Positions 1 through 8,542 of a DNA stretch of 64,000 nt are shown here, in pieces. Positions within the stretch are counted from its first letter, which is position 1, and each line of letters starts with the position of its first letter. Made by a program: the position numbers and the translations under genes. Below the pieces are notes generated by a model, which was not told where the DNA came from, made no database searches, and was given only the letters and a program-made list of their open reading frames with translations. Source of the DNA: Actinomycetota bacterium (lineage in GTDB: Bacteria > Actinomycetota > Nitriliruptoria > Nitriliruptorales > Nitriliruptoraceae); NCBI GenBank assembly GCA_019347575.1, contig JAHWKY010000006.1:1-64000 (forward strand). The letters run 5' to 3'.

Positions 1-207
1 CAGGGGTCCTTGGTGAGCTTCCGCTGCTTCACCGACTACATCAAGCTCACGTTCTTCGCCGGTGCCGAGCTCGACCCGGTGCCTCCGGTCGACTTCAAGG
101 ACCCGAACGAGAAGGCGCTCCACATCCACGAGGACGACGAGCTCGACGAGCAGCAGCTCACCAGCTGGTTCGAGCAGGCCGCTGCCATCCCTGGCTGGAC
201 GCCGTAG
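1..207 (+). CDS. DUF1801 family protein, C-terminal fragment
   Basis: The gene runs in from the left edge; its frame is open from base 1 and ends at the TAG of 205-207. The visible tail begins QGSLVSFRCFTDYIKLTFF and continues with a PPP-like stretch, LHIHEDDELDE and a final WFEQAAAIPGW. This is the usual end of DUF1801 (YdhG-like) proteins, small cytosolic proteins of unknown biochemical role. The N-terminal half is outside the window, so the true start cannot be seen; a TTG at 10 is internal. Family assignment is from motif memory and is fairly sure; function is unknown. Confidence 0.75.
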   Translation, partial: QGSLVSFRCFTDYIKLTFFAGAELDPVPPVDFKDPNEKALHIHEDDELDEQQLTSWFEQAAAIPGWTP

Positions 208-336
208 CCGTCGCTACCGGTGACCTCCACTCAACCTCAGCCCCGCACGCTCTACGCCGAGTCCGATCGCAAGGTCGCCGCGTAGCCCCACGGGCGGATC
301 ACTACGCTGCGTGGCGTCGATGTCGGAGGACGCCCC

Positions 337-912
337 GTGGCTAAGCCGAAGAGCCTGGAGTTCACCGAGGAGGCGGAGGCCAACCGGCTGCTCGCGGACG
401 ACCCGCTGGCGCTGATGATCGGGATGCTGCTGGATCAGCAGGTCCCGATGGAGTGGGCGTTCCACTCGCCCTTCCGGCTCCGGCAGCGGCTCGGTCGTGA
501 CCTCGACGCTGCGGACATCGCCAGCATCGACCCCAACGAGTTCGAGGCGCTGTTCAAGCAGACGCCGGCGCTGCACCGCTTCCCCGGGTCGATGGCCAAG
601 CGCGTCCAGGCGATGTGCGAGCAGATCGCGGAACGGTTCGACAACGACGCCGCCTCCATCTGGAAGGAGGCCGAGGACGCCCAGGACCTCGCCAAGCGCC
701 TCGGCAGCCTGCCGGGCTGGGGCAAGCAGAAGGTCTCCATCTTCATCGCGCTGCTGGGCAAGCAGCTGAGCGTGACTCCGGACGGCTGGCGGGACGTCGC
801 CGGCAGGTACGGGGAGGAGGGCTCGCACCGGTCCATCGCCGATGTCACCGGCCCTGACTCCCTTCAGGCCGTACGCGATACCAAGAAGGCCGCGAAGGCC
901 AAGAGCGAGTAG
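337..912 (+). CDS. HhH-GPD-type base-excision DNA repair protein
   Basis: A 191-aa cytosolic protein. The opening (MIGMLLDQQVPMEWAF) and the later LPGWGKQKVSIFIALLGKQL resemble the helix-hairpin-helix/GPD fold of base-excision glycosylases, in the short actinobacterial subgroup sometimes labelled HesB-like. The hairpin LPGWGKQK would contact DNA. The C-terminus is Lys/Ala-rich (TKKAAKAKSE). The start is GTG. The TAG stop shares one base with the GTG of the next gene (TAGTG), suggesting co-translation with the thioesterase, although the two functions are not obviously linked. The substrate base cannot be read from sequence. Confidence 0.75.
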   Translation: MAKPKSLEFTEEAEANRLLADDPLALMIGMLLDQQVPMEWAFHSPFRLRQRLGRDLDAADIASIDPNEFEALFKQTPALHRFPGSMAKRVQAMCEQIAERFDNDAASIWKEAEDAQDLAKRLGSLPGWGKQKVSIFIALLGKQLSVTPDGWRDVAGRYGEEGSHRSIADVTGPDSLQAVRDTKKAAKAKSE

Positions 913-1409
913 TGGTCGACTTCCACCCGGAGGGGCACCTCATCGCGGAGGCGGCGGCGCGGGGCGGCTGGGACGTCGGCGCGGAGCTGCCCTACCACCT
1001 CCCCAACTGCTTCGGCTGCGGCCCGCAGAACGAGGTCGGTCTGGGGCTGCGGACGACGGTCGCGGAGCACGACGCGATCGAGGCCGAGGTGATCTTCGAG
1101 CGCCGCTTCGAGGGCGCTCCGGGTCTCGCGCACGGCGGTGCCGTCGCGGCCCTGTTCGACGACCTGTTCGGCAGCGTCCTCATGCGCGTGCTCGCTCTGG
1201 GCGTGACGACGGAGCTGACCATCCGCTACCGCCGCCCCGTGCGTCTCGACCAGACCCTGCACGCCCTGGCCCGGCTGGACCACCGCGACGACCGCGACCT
1301 GTACGTGTCCGGCGAGCTCGAACAGGATGGTGAGGTGGTCGCGACCGCGACCGGCATCTTCCGCACCGTGCCGGCGGAGCACGTCTTCGGCAACCGCGAC
1401 GGAGCCTGA
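912..1409 (+). CDS. PaaI-like hotdog-fold thioesterase
   Basis: A 165-aa protein expected to hydrolyse acyl-CoA thioesters. It has the LPNCFGCGPQNEVGLGLR opening and the hotdog helix motif GLAHGGAVAALFDDLFGSV, in which HGG and the following acidic residue shape the active site of PaaI/YbaW-type enzymes. The start is GTG, overlapping the previous stop by one base. The acyl-CoA synthetase begins only 2 nt after its stop, so the pair probably makes and breaks CoA esters from one transcript. The acyl group is not identifiable. Confidence 0.85.
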   Translation: MVDFHPEGHLIAEAAARGGWDVGAELPYHLPNCFGCGPQNEVGLGLRTTVAEHDAIEAEVIFERRFEGAPGLAHGGAVAALFDDLFGSVLMRVLALGVTTELTIRYRRPVRLDQTLHALARLDHRDDRDLYVSGELEQDGEVVATATGIFRTVPAEHVFGNRDGA

Positions 1410-1411
1410 CC

Positions 1412-2953
1412 TTGGACGCACTCCACGCACTCTCGCTCGACGACGTCCTCGGTGAGCACGCCCGCAGCCGTCCCCAGCAGATCGCGGCGGTCTGCGGCGA
1501 CGTCCGGTTGACCTGGCCAGAGCTGAGCGACCGCGTCGACCGGCTCGCGACGGTGCTGGCGGATCGCGGCGTGGAGCGAGGCGACCGGGTGCTGTGGCTG
1601 GGACAGAACTGCCACCGGCTGCTCGAGGGGCTGCTCGCCTGCGCTCGGCTGGAGGCCGTGTTCGGGCCCGTCAACTGGCGCGGATCCAGCGACGAGCTCG
1701 CCTGGGCGGTCGGGCACGCTGCGCCACGTGTCGTGATCTGGCAGTCCGAGGAGATCGGCGACACGGTCGCGGAGGCGCGAGCGGCCGCTGGCGATCGGGC
1801 TGGGTGGATCGGACACGACGTGGATGACGCCGAGGGCTACGAGGCCCTTCTGGCCACGCCCGTCCCCGCGGCCGAACCCGCCCCACGGCCGACCGTCGAT
1901 CCCGCCTCGTCGGTGCTGCTCATGTACACCGCCGCGTTCGAGGGTCGGCCCAAGGCGGCGCTGCTGAGCCACCAAGCGCTGCTGCACCAGAGCCTGGCCA
2001 TCGCGCTGATCCAGGATGTCTCTCCCGGCTACGTCTACCTGAACTCCGGTCCGCTGTTCCACATGGCGACCTTCATGACCACGCTCGCCACCTTCCACCT
2101 CAGCGGGACCAACGTGTTCGTGCGGCGCAGCGACGCCGAGGAGATCCTGCGCCTCATCCAGGACGAGCGCTGCACCGGCGCTTTCCTGATGCCCCCAACG
2201 GTGAAGAGGATGGGTGAGCTGAACGCCGAGGGTGCCTACGACCTCAGCTCGCTGCGGACGATGAAGATGGGGGTGGAGGGCTTCGACGAGCACATCTCGT
2301 CGGAGCGATCAGCCTGGATCCGCCGCCCCGGCGGCTACGGCCAGACGGAGGTAGCGGGGCTGGCGACGTTCGGGGCGTACGGCGGCTCCGACTGGGCGTC
2401 GGGGCGCCCTTCCCCCGTCGCGCAGGTCCGGATCGTCGGTCCGGACGGCGACGAGGTGCCCCCCGGCGAGACCGGCGAGATCGTCGTCCGCGGGCCGATC
2501 GTCATGAACGGCTACCTCGGCGACGACCAGGCGACGGCTGTTCGGCAGCGGGATGGCTGGCACCACACCCACGATCTCGGCCGTCGCGAGGAGGACGGCA
2601 CGATCGTCTTCGTGGGTCCGATGACGCGCATCATCAAGTCGGGGGCCGAGAACATCTACCCCGCGGAGGTCGAGGCAGCGCTCGCACAGCACCCCGCGGT
2701 CCGTGAGGCGGCGGTCATCGGGGTCCCCGATCAGCAGTGGGGGCAGAGCGTCAAGGCGGTGGTCGTGCTCCACGAGGGCAACGACACGAGCGAGGACCAG
2801 CTGATCGAGCACTGCCGCGAACGCATCGCCTCGTACAAGAAGCCCAGATCAGTGGTGTTCGTCGATGCCCTGCCCCGGACCTCCTCGGGGACGGTCGATC
2901 GCGACGCCCTAGATGCCGAACACGGCGGCGGCGGTTACCCCGGGGCCGGCTGA
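1412..2953 (+). CDS. AMP-binding acyl-CoA synthetase (FadD-like)
   Basis: A 513-aa adenylate-forming enzyme that would activate a carboxylic acid with ATP and CoA. Later motifs are intact: GGYGQTEVAG, the hinge region HTHDLGRREEDG and the C-terminal lysine region KKPRSVVFVDALPRTSSG. The phosphate-binding loop is unusual: where most relatives read TSGTTGxPKG, this one reads YTAAFEGRPKAALLSH. A similar loop occurs in an actinobacterial FadD subgroup, so loss of activity should not be assumed. The start is TTG, 2 nt after the thioesterase stop. It closes the 337-2953 gene run. Confidence 0.85.
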   Translation: MDALHALSLDDVLGEHARSRPQQIAAVCGDVRLTWPELSDRVDRLATVLADRGVERGDRVLWLGQNCHRLLEGLLACARLEAVFGPVNWRGSSDELAWAVGHAAPRVVIWQSEEIGDTVAEARAAAGDRAGWIGHDVDDAEGYEALLATPVPAAEPAPRPTVDPASSVLLMYTAAFEGRPKAALLSHQALLHQSLAIALIQDVSPGYVYLNSGPLFHMATFMTTLATFHLSGTNVFVRRSDAEEILRLIQDERCTGAFLMPPTVKRMGELNAEGAYDLSSLRTMKMGVEGFDEHISSERSAWIRRPGGYGQTEVAGLATFGAYGGSDWASGRPSPVAQVRIVGPDGDEVPPGETGEIVVRGPIVMNGYLGDDQATAVRQRDGWHHTHDLGRREEDGTIVFVGPMTRIIKSGAENIYPAEVEAALAQHPAVREAAVIGVPDQQWGQSVKAVVVLHEGNDTSEDQLIEHCRERIASYKKPRSVVFVDALPRTSSGTVDRDALDAEHGGGGYPGAG

Positions 2954-3066
2954 GCCCTCAGCTCCGTCCGCGCCGCCGGCGACCAGCTGTCTTGCGGCGG
3001 CCTCGACCCGTGGGAATGCCGATGACTCAGGCAGGAACTCGCCGTTCAGTGGCGAAGTAGACACGC

Positions 3067-4518
3067 ATGCGAACCAGACTCACCCTCACCGTCCTTGCCC
3101 TCGCCCTGCTGGCGCTCGCCGTGACCGCAGCGGTCGATCCGAGCGCCGCCCCCGTCGACGCGACTGTCGAGCCGCTCGGCCTGTTGGAACGGGCGGAGAA
3201 CTTCGAGCTCATCGGCCATGACCCCCTCAACAACCGGGGCATGAACGCGGCGCTCACGGTGCACGGCGACTACGCCTACGTGGGCAGCCGCACCGACGGG
3301 AAACCGGGGAACGACAACCTCACGGGCGCAGGGGTGCTGGTCGTGAACGTGTCCGACCCAGCCGCCCCCCAGGTCGTCCACGAGATCGGCCCGCCCGACC
3401 AAGGCCTCCAGGACCAGACCTCCCGCGAGCTGCGGATCTGGCCGGCGCAGGAACTGCTCATCGTGATGAACCTGGACTCCAACTGCAGCGAGCTGATCCA
3501 CGCCTGCTCGCCGGTCGGGGGACAGCCCGACGAGTTCAGCTTCTACGACATCTCGGGGGACAACGCCGCCGCGCCGGTGAAGGTCGCGTCCTACGACCCG
3601 TCCTCCAACCCGCACGAGTTCTTCCTGTGGCAGGACCCCGCCGACCCGGCGCGCGCGCTGTTCTTCATCAGCGCGACGAGTAGCAACCGGCTGCTCATCA
3701 CCGACATCTCCGGGGCCCGGGACGGCGAGTTCGTCGAGCTCGCGTCGTGGCCGATCCCGGTACCCGGCGGTGACCTGCACTCGATGACGCCGACGACGGA
3801 CGGCAAGACCGTCCACCTCGCCTACCTCACGGGCGGGTACTACCTGGCCGACACCAGCTCGATCGTGGAGGGCCACGGCGGCCAGCCGACCCTCCTCACC
3901 CCCGCGGGCCAGGGGCCGAGCTGGCCGGGGCCGGGGGCCCACAGCGCGGTGCCGGTCCCGGGCCGGGACTGGTCGCTCGTCACCGACGAGGTCTACGGCG
4001 AGGCGCTGAGGGCGCTAGGTCACGGCTGCCCGTGGGGCTGGACACGGATGATCGACACCTCCAACCCCGTGTCCCCGCAGGTCGTTGCCGAGTACAGGTT
4101 GGCGGAGAACGAGGCGTCGTTCTGCGCCACCGACGTGCCGCGGCCGTCGTCGAGCTACTCGGCCCACAACCCGACGATCACCGACGAGCTGGCGTTCATC
4201 ACGTGGCACTCGGGTGGGCTGCAGGCGATCGACATCTCCGACCCGACCAACCCGACCCAGGCCGGCTACTACTACCCCGACCCGCTGGCGTACGTGGTGA
4301 CCGAGGACCCGGCGCTGTCGGCCGGGCAGGACAAGGTCGTGATGTGGTCCTTCCCGGTGATCCAGGACGGGCTGATCTACGTCGTCGACGTGCGCAACGG
4401 CTTGTACATCCTGCACTACACCGGTGACGGCTCCGACGTGATCGACAGCCTGGACTTCCTGGAGGGCAACTCCAACCTGGGCGACGCGTTGCGCTTCGCA
4501 CCGGTCGAGAGCCCGTAG
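3067..4518 (+). CDS. Secreted LVIVD-repeat beta-propeller-like protein
   Basis: A 483-aa protein with an N-terminal signal sequence (MRTRLTLTVLALALLALAV) and no other membrane segment. The body repeats the pattern of LVIVD proteins: a hydrophobic display strand followed by VVNVSDPAAPQVV, LITDISGA, MIDTSNPVSPQVV and AIDISDPTNPTQAG. Such repeats build extracellular propellers, usually of unknown ligand. Several Cys pairs suggest disulphides. It stands alone, 113 bp after the synthetase and convergent with the next minus-strand pair. The molecular function cannot be inferred. Confidence 0.8.
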   Translation: MRTRLTLTVLALALLALAVTAAVDPSAAPVDATVEPLGLLERAENFELIGHDPLNNRGMNAALTVHGDYAYVGSRTDGKPGNDNLTGAGVLVVNVSDPAAPQVVHEIGPPDQGLQDQTSRELRIWPAQELLIVMNLDSNCSELIHACSPVGGQPDEFSFYDISGDNAAAPVKVASYDPSSNPHEFFLWQDPADPARALFFISATSSNRLLITDISGARDGEFVELASWPIPVPGGDLHSMTPTTDGKTVHLAYLTGGYYLADTSSIVEGHGGQPTLLTPAGQGPSWPGPGAHSAVPVPGRDWSLVTDEVYGEALRALGHGCPWGWTRMIDTSNPVSPQVVAEYRLAENEASFCATDVPRPSSSYSAHNPTITDELAFITWHSGGLQAIDISDPTNPTQAGYYYPDPLAYVVTEDPALSAGQDKVVMWSFPVIQDGLIYVVDVRNGLYILHYTGDGSDVIDSLDFLEGNSNLGDALRFAPVESP

Positions 4519-4525
4519 CCACGCA

Positions 4526-4918
4526 TCACACGTCGTCGAGGACGATGCGACGGCGGCTGAAGACCCACGCCCCGTCGAGCGGCACGAGGTCGTCGAGGTA
4601 GCGCCCCGACGAGGTCACACGCGGCCCGCGCTCGCCGCGAGCGAAGAACAGGAAGTCGCTGACCGACGAGGCCGTGTCAGCCCCGGTCACGTCGATCTCG
4701 CTGTTCACCGTGACGTGCTTCCCACGTCGCTCCGGAGGCTGCGCGTGCTCCATCCAATAGCGGATCGCGGCGCGTCCCTCGATGAGCTCCCCGAGGACCT
4801 CGACGATGGCGTCCACCGCCCACAGCTGCTCGAAGTCGTCGAAGCGTCCGTCGTCGACGGTGTGGCAGTAGGCCGCCAACGTGCGACGCACCTCCGCGTC
4901 GATGGTCGGCTGGGTCAC
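4526..4918 (-). CDS. NTF2-like (SnoaL/nuclear transport factor 2 fold) protein
   Basis: A 130-aa alpha+beta-barrel protein. It opens VTQPTIDAEVRRTLAAYCHTVDDGRFDDFEQLW, followed by a cone-shaped-pocket pattern, and ends FSRRRIVLDDV. This is the SnoaL-like branch found in ring hydroxylases, isomerases and dehydratases. I place the start at GTG 4918 because it forms a GTGA overlap with the SDR stop, giving a translationally coupled pair; the frame is open further upstream but would run into the SDR. Its job is probably a small-molecule isomerisation, or an accessory role to the SDR. Confidence 0.75.
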   Translation of the reverse strand: MTQPTIDAEVRRTLAAYCHTVDDGRFDDFEQLWAVDAIVEVLGELIEGRAAIRYWMEHAQPPERRGKHVTVNSEIDVTGADTASSVSDFLFFARGERGPRVTSSGRYLDDLVPLDGAWVFSRRRIVLDDV

Positions 4919-5691
4919 GTCGTCCAGCTCCCGTCCTCGGTGCGGCGCCACCCAGCCGCGGCTACGTTGCCACCGTCGACCGCCACCACCACGCCGGTGA
5001 CGAACCGAGCGAGCGACGACGCCAGGAACAGCGCGACGTCAGCCACCTCCTCAGGCTCGCCGACCCGCCCCAGGGGCGTCGTGACACCGTCCAGTTCGCC
5101 GACGCCAGGGGTCGCGATCACGTCCGGGGCGATGGCGTTGACGCGCACGCCCCGGTCCGCAAGCTCCAGGGCGAGGGTCCGGGTGAGGTTGTCGGCGCCC
5201 GCCTTCGCCGCCGCGTAGAGCGCGAAGCCGGGCGCGGCGCGGACCGCTTCGATGGTGGTCACGTTGATCACGCTCGACCCCTCCTGCAGCAGCGGGAGGG
5301 CGGCGCGGGTGCACCACGCCACGCTGAGGAGGTTCTCGCGCACGAGCGCCTCGTCGCCCTTGGGCGAGCTGTCGGCGAACGCCCCGTGGTAGGTGCCGCC
5401 GGCGTTGTTGATGAGGACGTCGATGACCGCGAAGCGCTCGTCTATCCGTCGGAAGAACCGCTCGAGGGCCTCAGGGTCACGCACGTCCAGATCGGCGAAG
5501 ATGCACTCGGCCCCGTACGTCCCCGCCTCCTTCGCGGTTGCGGTCAGTCCCTCGACGTCGCGGTCGCACAGGGCGAGGTCGGCGCCCTGCTCGGCGAAAC
5601 GCAACGCGGCGGCCCGGCCGATGCCTCGGGCAGCGCCCGTGACGACGACGACCCGCGAGTCGAAGCGGAGCGGGTCCTGTGGCTGCTGCAC
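4915..5691 (-). CDS. Short-chain dehydrogenase/reductase
   Basis: A 258-aa NAD(P)-dependent oxidoreductase. The Rossmann motif TGAARGIG, the LINNAG strand and the catalytic YAAAK, followed by RVNAIAPDVI, are all present, as is a C-terminal FVTGVVVAVDGG. The start is set at GTG 5691 because GGGAGG lies 6 nt upstream; the longer frame to 5772 lacks such a site. It overlaps the NTF2-like gene by 4 nt. The substrate is unknown; the two genes probably act together on an alcohol/ketone intermediate. Confidence 0.85.
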   Translation of the reverse strand: MQQPQDPLRFDSRVVVVTGAARGIGRAAALRFAEQGADLALCDRDVEGLTATAKEAGTYGAECIFADLDVRDPEALERFFRRIDERFAVIDVLINNAGGTYHGAFADSSPKGDEALVRENLLSVAWCTRAALPLLQEGSSVINVTTIEAVRAAPGFALYAAAKAGADNLTRTLALELADRGVRVNAIAPDVIATPGVGELDGVTTPLGRVGEPEEVADVALFLASSLARFVTGVVVAVDGGNVAAAGWRRTEDGSWTT

Positions 5692-5782
5692 CGTGATCCT
5701 CCCCCACGCCCGCCGTGCGTTCATGCTAACGACGCCACGTCCCCGGATCGCCCAAGCTGACCCCACCGACACGCGGACGCGC

Positions 5783-5788
5783 TAGCGT
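5783..5788 (+). promoter_or_regulatory. Candidate -10 element for the alcohol dehydrogenase
   Basis: TAGCGT fits the actinobacterial -10 pattern TANNNT and lies about 30 nt before GTG 5820, leaving room for the GGGAGGG ribosome-binding site at about 5803-5810. No convincing -35 box is visible (a CTGACC lies 20 nt upstream, which is too far). Weak prediction. Confidence 0.3.
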
Positions 5789-5819
5789 CAGGGCGGTTGC
5801 CAAGGGAGGGAGCACGCAG

Positions 5820-7046
5820 GTGCGGGGCTTGCTCTTCGGCGTCGCCCCCGACCCGGCCGCCGACGACCTGCCCGCGGGTGCCACAGCCGCCGAGCGGAGC
5901 CTGGCGACCACGCCGATGGCGCTACAGAACCTCGACGATCCCGTCTTGCCTGCCGACGACTGGGTCACTCTGCGTCCCCGGCTGACCGGCATCTGCGGCT
6001 CGGACGCCAAGCAGGTGTTCCTCGAGGGCGATCCCGACAACGCCATGACCGCCGTCATCAGCTTCCCGCAGGTGCTTGGCCACGAGGTCGTCGCCGACGT
6101 CGTAGACGTGGGGCCGGACTCCGAGATAGAACCCGGGATCCGTGTACTCGTCGACCCGTGGCTGACGTGTGCGACCCGTGGCCTCGAGCCCCCCTGCTCG
6201 GCCTGCGTGACCGGCAAGCACAACCTGTGCCACAACTTCGCCGGGGGGCACCTCCCGCCCGGCATCCACTCCGGCACGTGCTCGAAGGCGACCGGTGGTT
6301 TCGCCGAGCTCATGCCGGCCCACACCTCGATGTGCATCCCTGTTCCCGACGACGTCAGCGACGAGGCCGCCGTCCTCGCGGATCCGTTCTCGGTGTCGCT
6401 CCACGCGGTGCTCCGCGCCCCGCCCCCCGAGGGTTCGAAGGTCATCGTGTACGGCGTCGGCGCCCTCGGCGCGACCACCATCGCGGTGCTGCGGACCCTG
6501 TACCCGGACACCGAGGTGACGGCGATCGCGCGGTTCCCGGCGCAACACGAGATCGCCACGAAGCTCGGGGCACACAGCGTGCTCCCGCACCGACCCACGG
6601 AGGAGATCGTTCGGACCGTCGGCGATCTGACCGGCGGGACCCTTCGCGAGCCACTCCTGGGCCTGCCCTGGTTGCACCCCGGCGGCGTCGACATCGTCTA
6701 CGACACGGTGGGGTCCCCCGAGACGCTGGAGGTCGGCGTTCGCATCGCCCGTCCGCGCGGCACGATCGTCGTCACCGGCGTGAGCACGCCGGGACGGTTC
6801 GAGTGGACCCCCTGGTACTTCAAGGAGCTGACGATCACCGGCTCGAACGCGTTCGGGATCGAGGGTCTGCGCGGCAAGCGCCAGCACGCCATGCGTCACT
6901 ACCTCGATCTCGTACGCGAGGTCGGGCTGGACCTGCGACCGCTGCTCACGCACACCTACCGCCTCGAGCAGTGGCGTGAGGCGTTCGGGGCGCTGGCCGA
7001 CCAGGGGCGGTCGGGCGCGGTCAAGGTCGCCTTCGACCTGCGCTGA
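5820..7046 (+). CDS. Zinc-dependent medium-chain alcohol dehydrogenase
   Basis: A 408-aa MDR-family oxidoreductase. The catalytic-zinc region GICGSDAKQVF and LGHEVVADV is present, with a structural cysteine lobe containing CSACVTGKHNLC. The nucleotide-binding Gly-rich strand reads VIVYGVGALGATT, and a serine/threonine-binding stretch follows. It is longer than typical 340-aa members because of a longer N-terminus and cysteine lobe. The start GTG 5820 follows GGGAGGG. It precedes the thiolase operon, but an operator and separate promoter intervene, so it is probably transcribed on its own. It may oxidise a hydroxy-acyl or alcohol intermediate. Confidence 0.82.
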   Translation: MRGLLFGVAPDPAADDLPAGATAAERSLATTPMALQNLDDPVLPADDWVTLRPRLTGICGSDAKQVFLEGDPDNAMTAVISFPQVLGHEVVADVVDVGPDSEIEPGIRVLVDPWLTCATRGLEPPCSACVTGKHNLCHNFAGGHLPPGIHSGTCSKATGGFAELMPAHTSMCIPVPDDVSDEAAVLADPFSVSLHAVLRAPPPEGSKVIVYGVGALGATTIAVLRTLYPDTEVTAIARFPAQHEIATKLGAHSVLPHRPTEEIVRTVGDLTGGTLREPLLGLPWLHPGGVDIVYDTVGSPETLEVGVRIARPRGTIVVTGVSTPGRFEWTPWYFKELTITGSNAFGIEGLRGKRQHAMRHYLDLVREVGLDLRPLLTHTYRLEQWREAFGALADQGRSGAVKVAFDLR

Positions 7047-7124
7047 ACGCAGGCACCCGTCGCCGACCACAGCCCCGTTCATGACATCCGGGACGGATGT
7101 CTTCCTCGACGGCCAGCCGGCTCA

Positions 7125-7142
7125 CCTGACGCTGGCGTCAGA
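7125..7142. promoter_or_regulatory. TetR-type operator, site 1 (thiolase operon)
   Basis: CCTGACGCTGGCGTCAGA: perfect CTGACGC/GCGTCAG arms around a 2-nt centre. It is one of seven copies of the CCTGAC-N6-GTCAGG palindrome in this window. It ends 3 nt before a -10-like TACAGT, so a bound repressor would cover the promoter of the operon starting at 7159. Confidence 0.65.
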
Positions 7143-7145
7143 CAC

Positions 7146-7151
7146 TACAGT
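7146..7151 (+). promoter_or_regulatory. -10 element for a leaderless transcript
   Basis: TACAGT (TANNNT) is followed after 7 nt by GTG 7159, so transcription would begin at or next to the start codon. This, together with family alignment, is why 7159 is preferred to the in-frame ATG at 7081, which lies upstream of the operator. Confidence 0.5.
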
Positions 7152-7158
7152 CGGGGGC

Positions 7159-8541
7159 GTGGACGTCGCTATCGCTGCCGTCGGGGCAGCCGCCCCCTCA
7201 CTTCGGCTTCGTGCCGAGGAGGTCGCGGGTGCCTGGGGCGGCCGCGCTCGAGGCGCGCTCGCCGTCTGCGCTGCAGACGAGGACGTCCTCACCCTCGGGT
7301 GGCTCGCCGCCACGCGTGCGTTGCGGGCCGGCGCGATCGACTCCACCGCCGTCGAGGGGCTGTGGTGGGCTACGACGACCCCGCCCTTCGCTGACGGCCC
7401 GAGCAGCGCGTACCTCGCCGCCGCGCTGCAGCTCCCGGCATCGTCGACGGGAGCGCTGCTCACCGGCTCACCCCACGCCGGCCTCGACGCGATCGTGACC
7501 GCAGCGGACGCCGTCCGGGCGGGGCGCGTGACCACGGCGCTCGCGATCGTCTCCGACGCCCCGGTTCCCGGGCCGGGTTCGGCGCTGGAGCGGCGCGCCG
7601 GGGCGGGCGCGGTGGCCTACGTGCTGACCGCCGCGGGCGGCCATGCACGGCTCGGTGAGCTGACCACGCGGAGCCGACCGCTGCTCGATCGCTACCGCGG
7701 TGCGAGCGACGCGGTGCTGCGCGACGTCTACGACCCCCGGTTGTACCGCGAACGCATCTACCTCCCCGAGATCGGAGCGACGGTCCGGGCGGTCGACCCC
7801 GCCCCCACCGCGTGGTCGCTGCCCGACCCCGATGGTCGGCTCGCCCGCCTGATGGCCAAGGACCTCGATCTCGACATCGCCCCGTCCGCAGATGTCTACG
7901 CGGCCATCGGCGATGCGGGCGCCGCGACGACCGCGATCGGTGCGGCCGCGGCACTTCGCGAGGGGGGCACGGTCGGGTTCGCAGCGCACGGCGGCGGACG
8001 CTCGTCAGCGCTGGTCATCGACGCGGATGCGGCGGTGCCGGGGGCGTTCGACATCCCGCAGCAGCTCGCGGGCGGGCGCAGCGTCACCTACACCGACGCC
8101 CTCCGGGCGCGCGGTCTGCTCGAACCCAGCGGCGAGCCGATCCCGATGGGAGTGCCCCCAGGCGGCGCGGGGTTCGTCCGCGGCGGGGAGGAGCTGCTCG
8201 GACTGCACGGGGCCAGGTGCGCCGACTGCGGCGTGATCTCGACGCCGCCGTCTGTCCACCCGGCGTGTGTCGGCTGCGGCGGCGACGACCTGGGGGCGGT
8301 GTCGCTGAGCCGGCACGGCGAGGTGCACACGTTCGTGGTCAACCAGACCATGCCGCCGCCGTTCGTCGCTCCGCTGCCACTCGTGGTGATCGACCTCGAC
8401 GACGGCGCGCGCCTGATGGTGCAGGGTGCGGGCGACGGCAGCGACCTGGCCATCGGCGACCGCGTCGAGCTCGAGGTGCGGCGCTACACGATCGAGCGGG
8501 GCGTACCCATCTACGGCTACAAGGCCGTGAAGGAGGCCTGA
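7159..8541 (+). CDS. HMG-CoA-synthase-like/DUF35 OB-fold fusion protein
   Basis: A 460-aa protein joining a condensing-enzyme-like N-terminal part (residues 1 to about 330) to a C-terminal DUF35 unit: a rubredoxin-like zinc ribbon (CADCGVISTPPSVHPACVGCG) followed by an OB-fold (VVIDLDDGARLMVQGAG). In archaea and actinobacteria DUF35 proteins associate with thiolases to channel acyl-CoA, and the SCP2-type thiolase follows after 1 nt. The start is GTG 7159, from the leaderless -10 and the operator; ATG 7081 is the alternative. A clear catalytic Cys in the condensing half is not obvious, so it may be a scaffold rather than an enzyme. Confidence 0.75.
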   Translation: MDVAIAAVGAAAPSLRLRAEEVAGAWGGRARGALAVCAADEDVLTLGWLAATRALRAGAIDSTAVEGLWWATTTPPFADGPSSAYLAAALQLPASSTGALLTGSPHAGLDAIVTAADAVRAGRVTTALAIVSDAPVPGPGSALERRAGAGAVAYVLTAAGGHARLGELTTRSRPLLDRYRGASDAVLRDVYDPRLYRERIYLPEIGATVRAVDPAPTAWSLPDPDGRLARLMAKDLDLDIAPSADVYAAIGDAGAATTAIGAAAALREGGTVGFAAHGGGRSSALVIDADAAVPGAFDIPQQLAGGRSVTYTDALRARGLLEPSGEPIPMGVPPGGAGFVRGGEELLGLHGARCADCGVISTPPSVHPACVGCGGDDLGAVSLSRHGEVHTFVVNQTMPPPFVAPLPLVVIDLDDGARLMVQGAGDGSDLAIGDRVELEVRRYTIERGVPIYGYKAVKEA

Positions 8542-8542
8542 C

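Noticed and set aside
5757-5774. Eighth TetR-type operator before the alcohol dehydrogenase
   Set aside because: The left arm CTGAC is present but the right arm has two mismatches (GACAC for GTCAG), so it is no better than chance.
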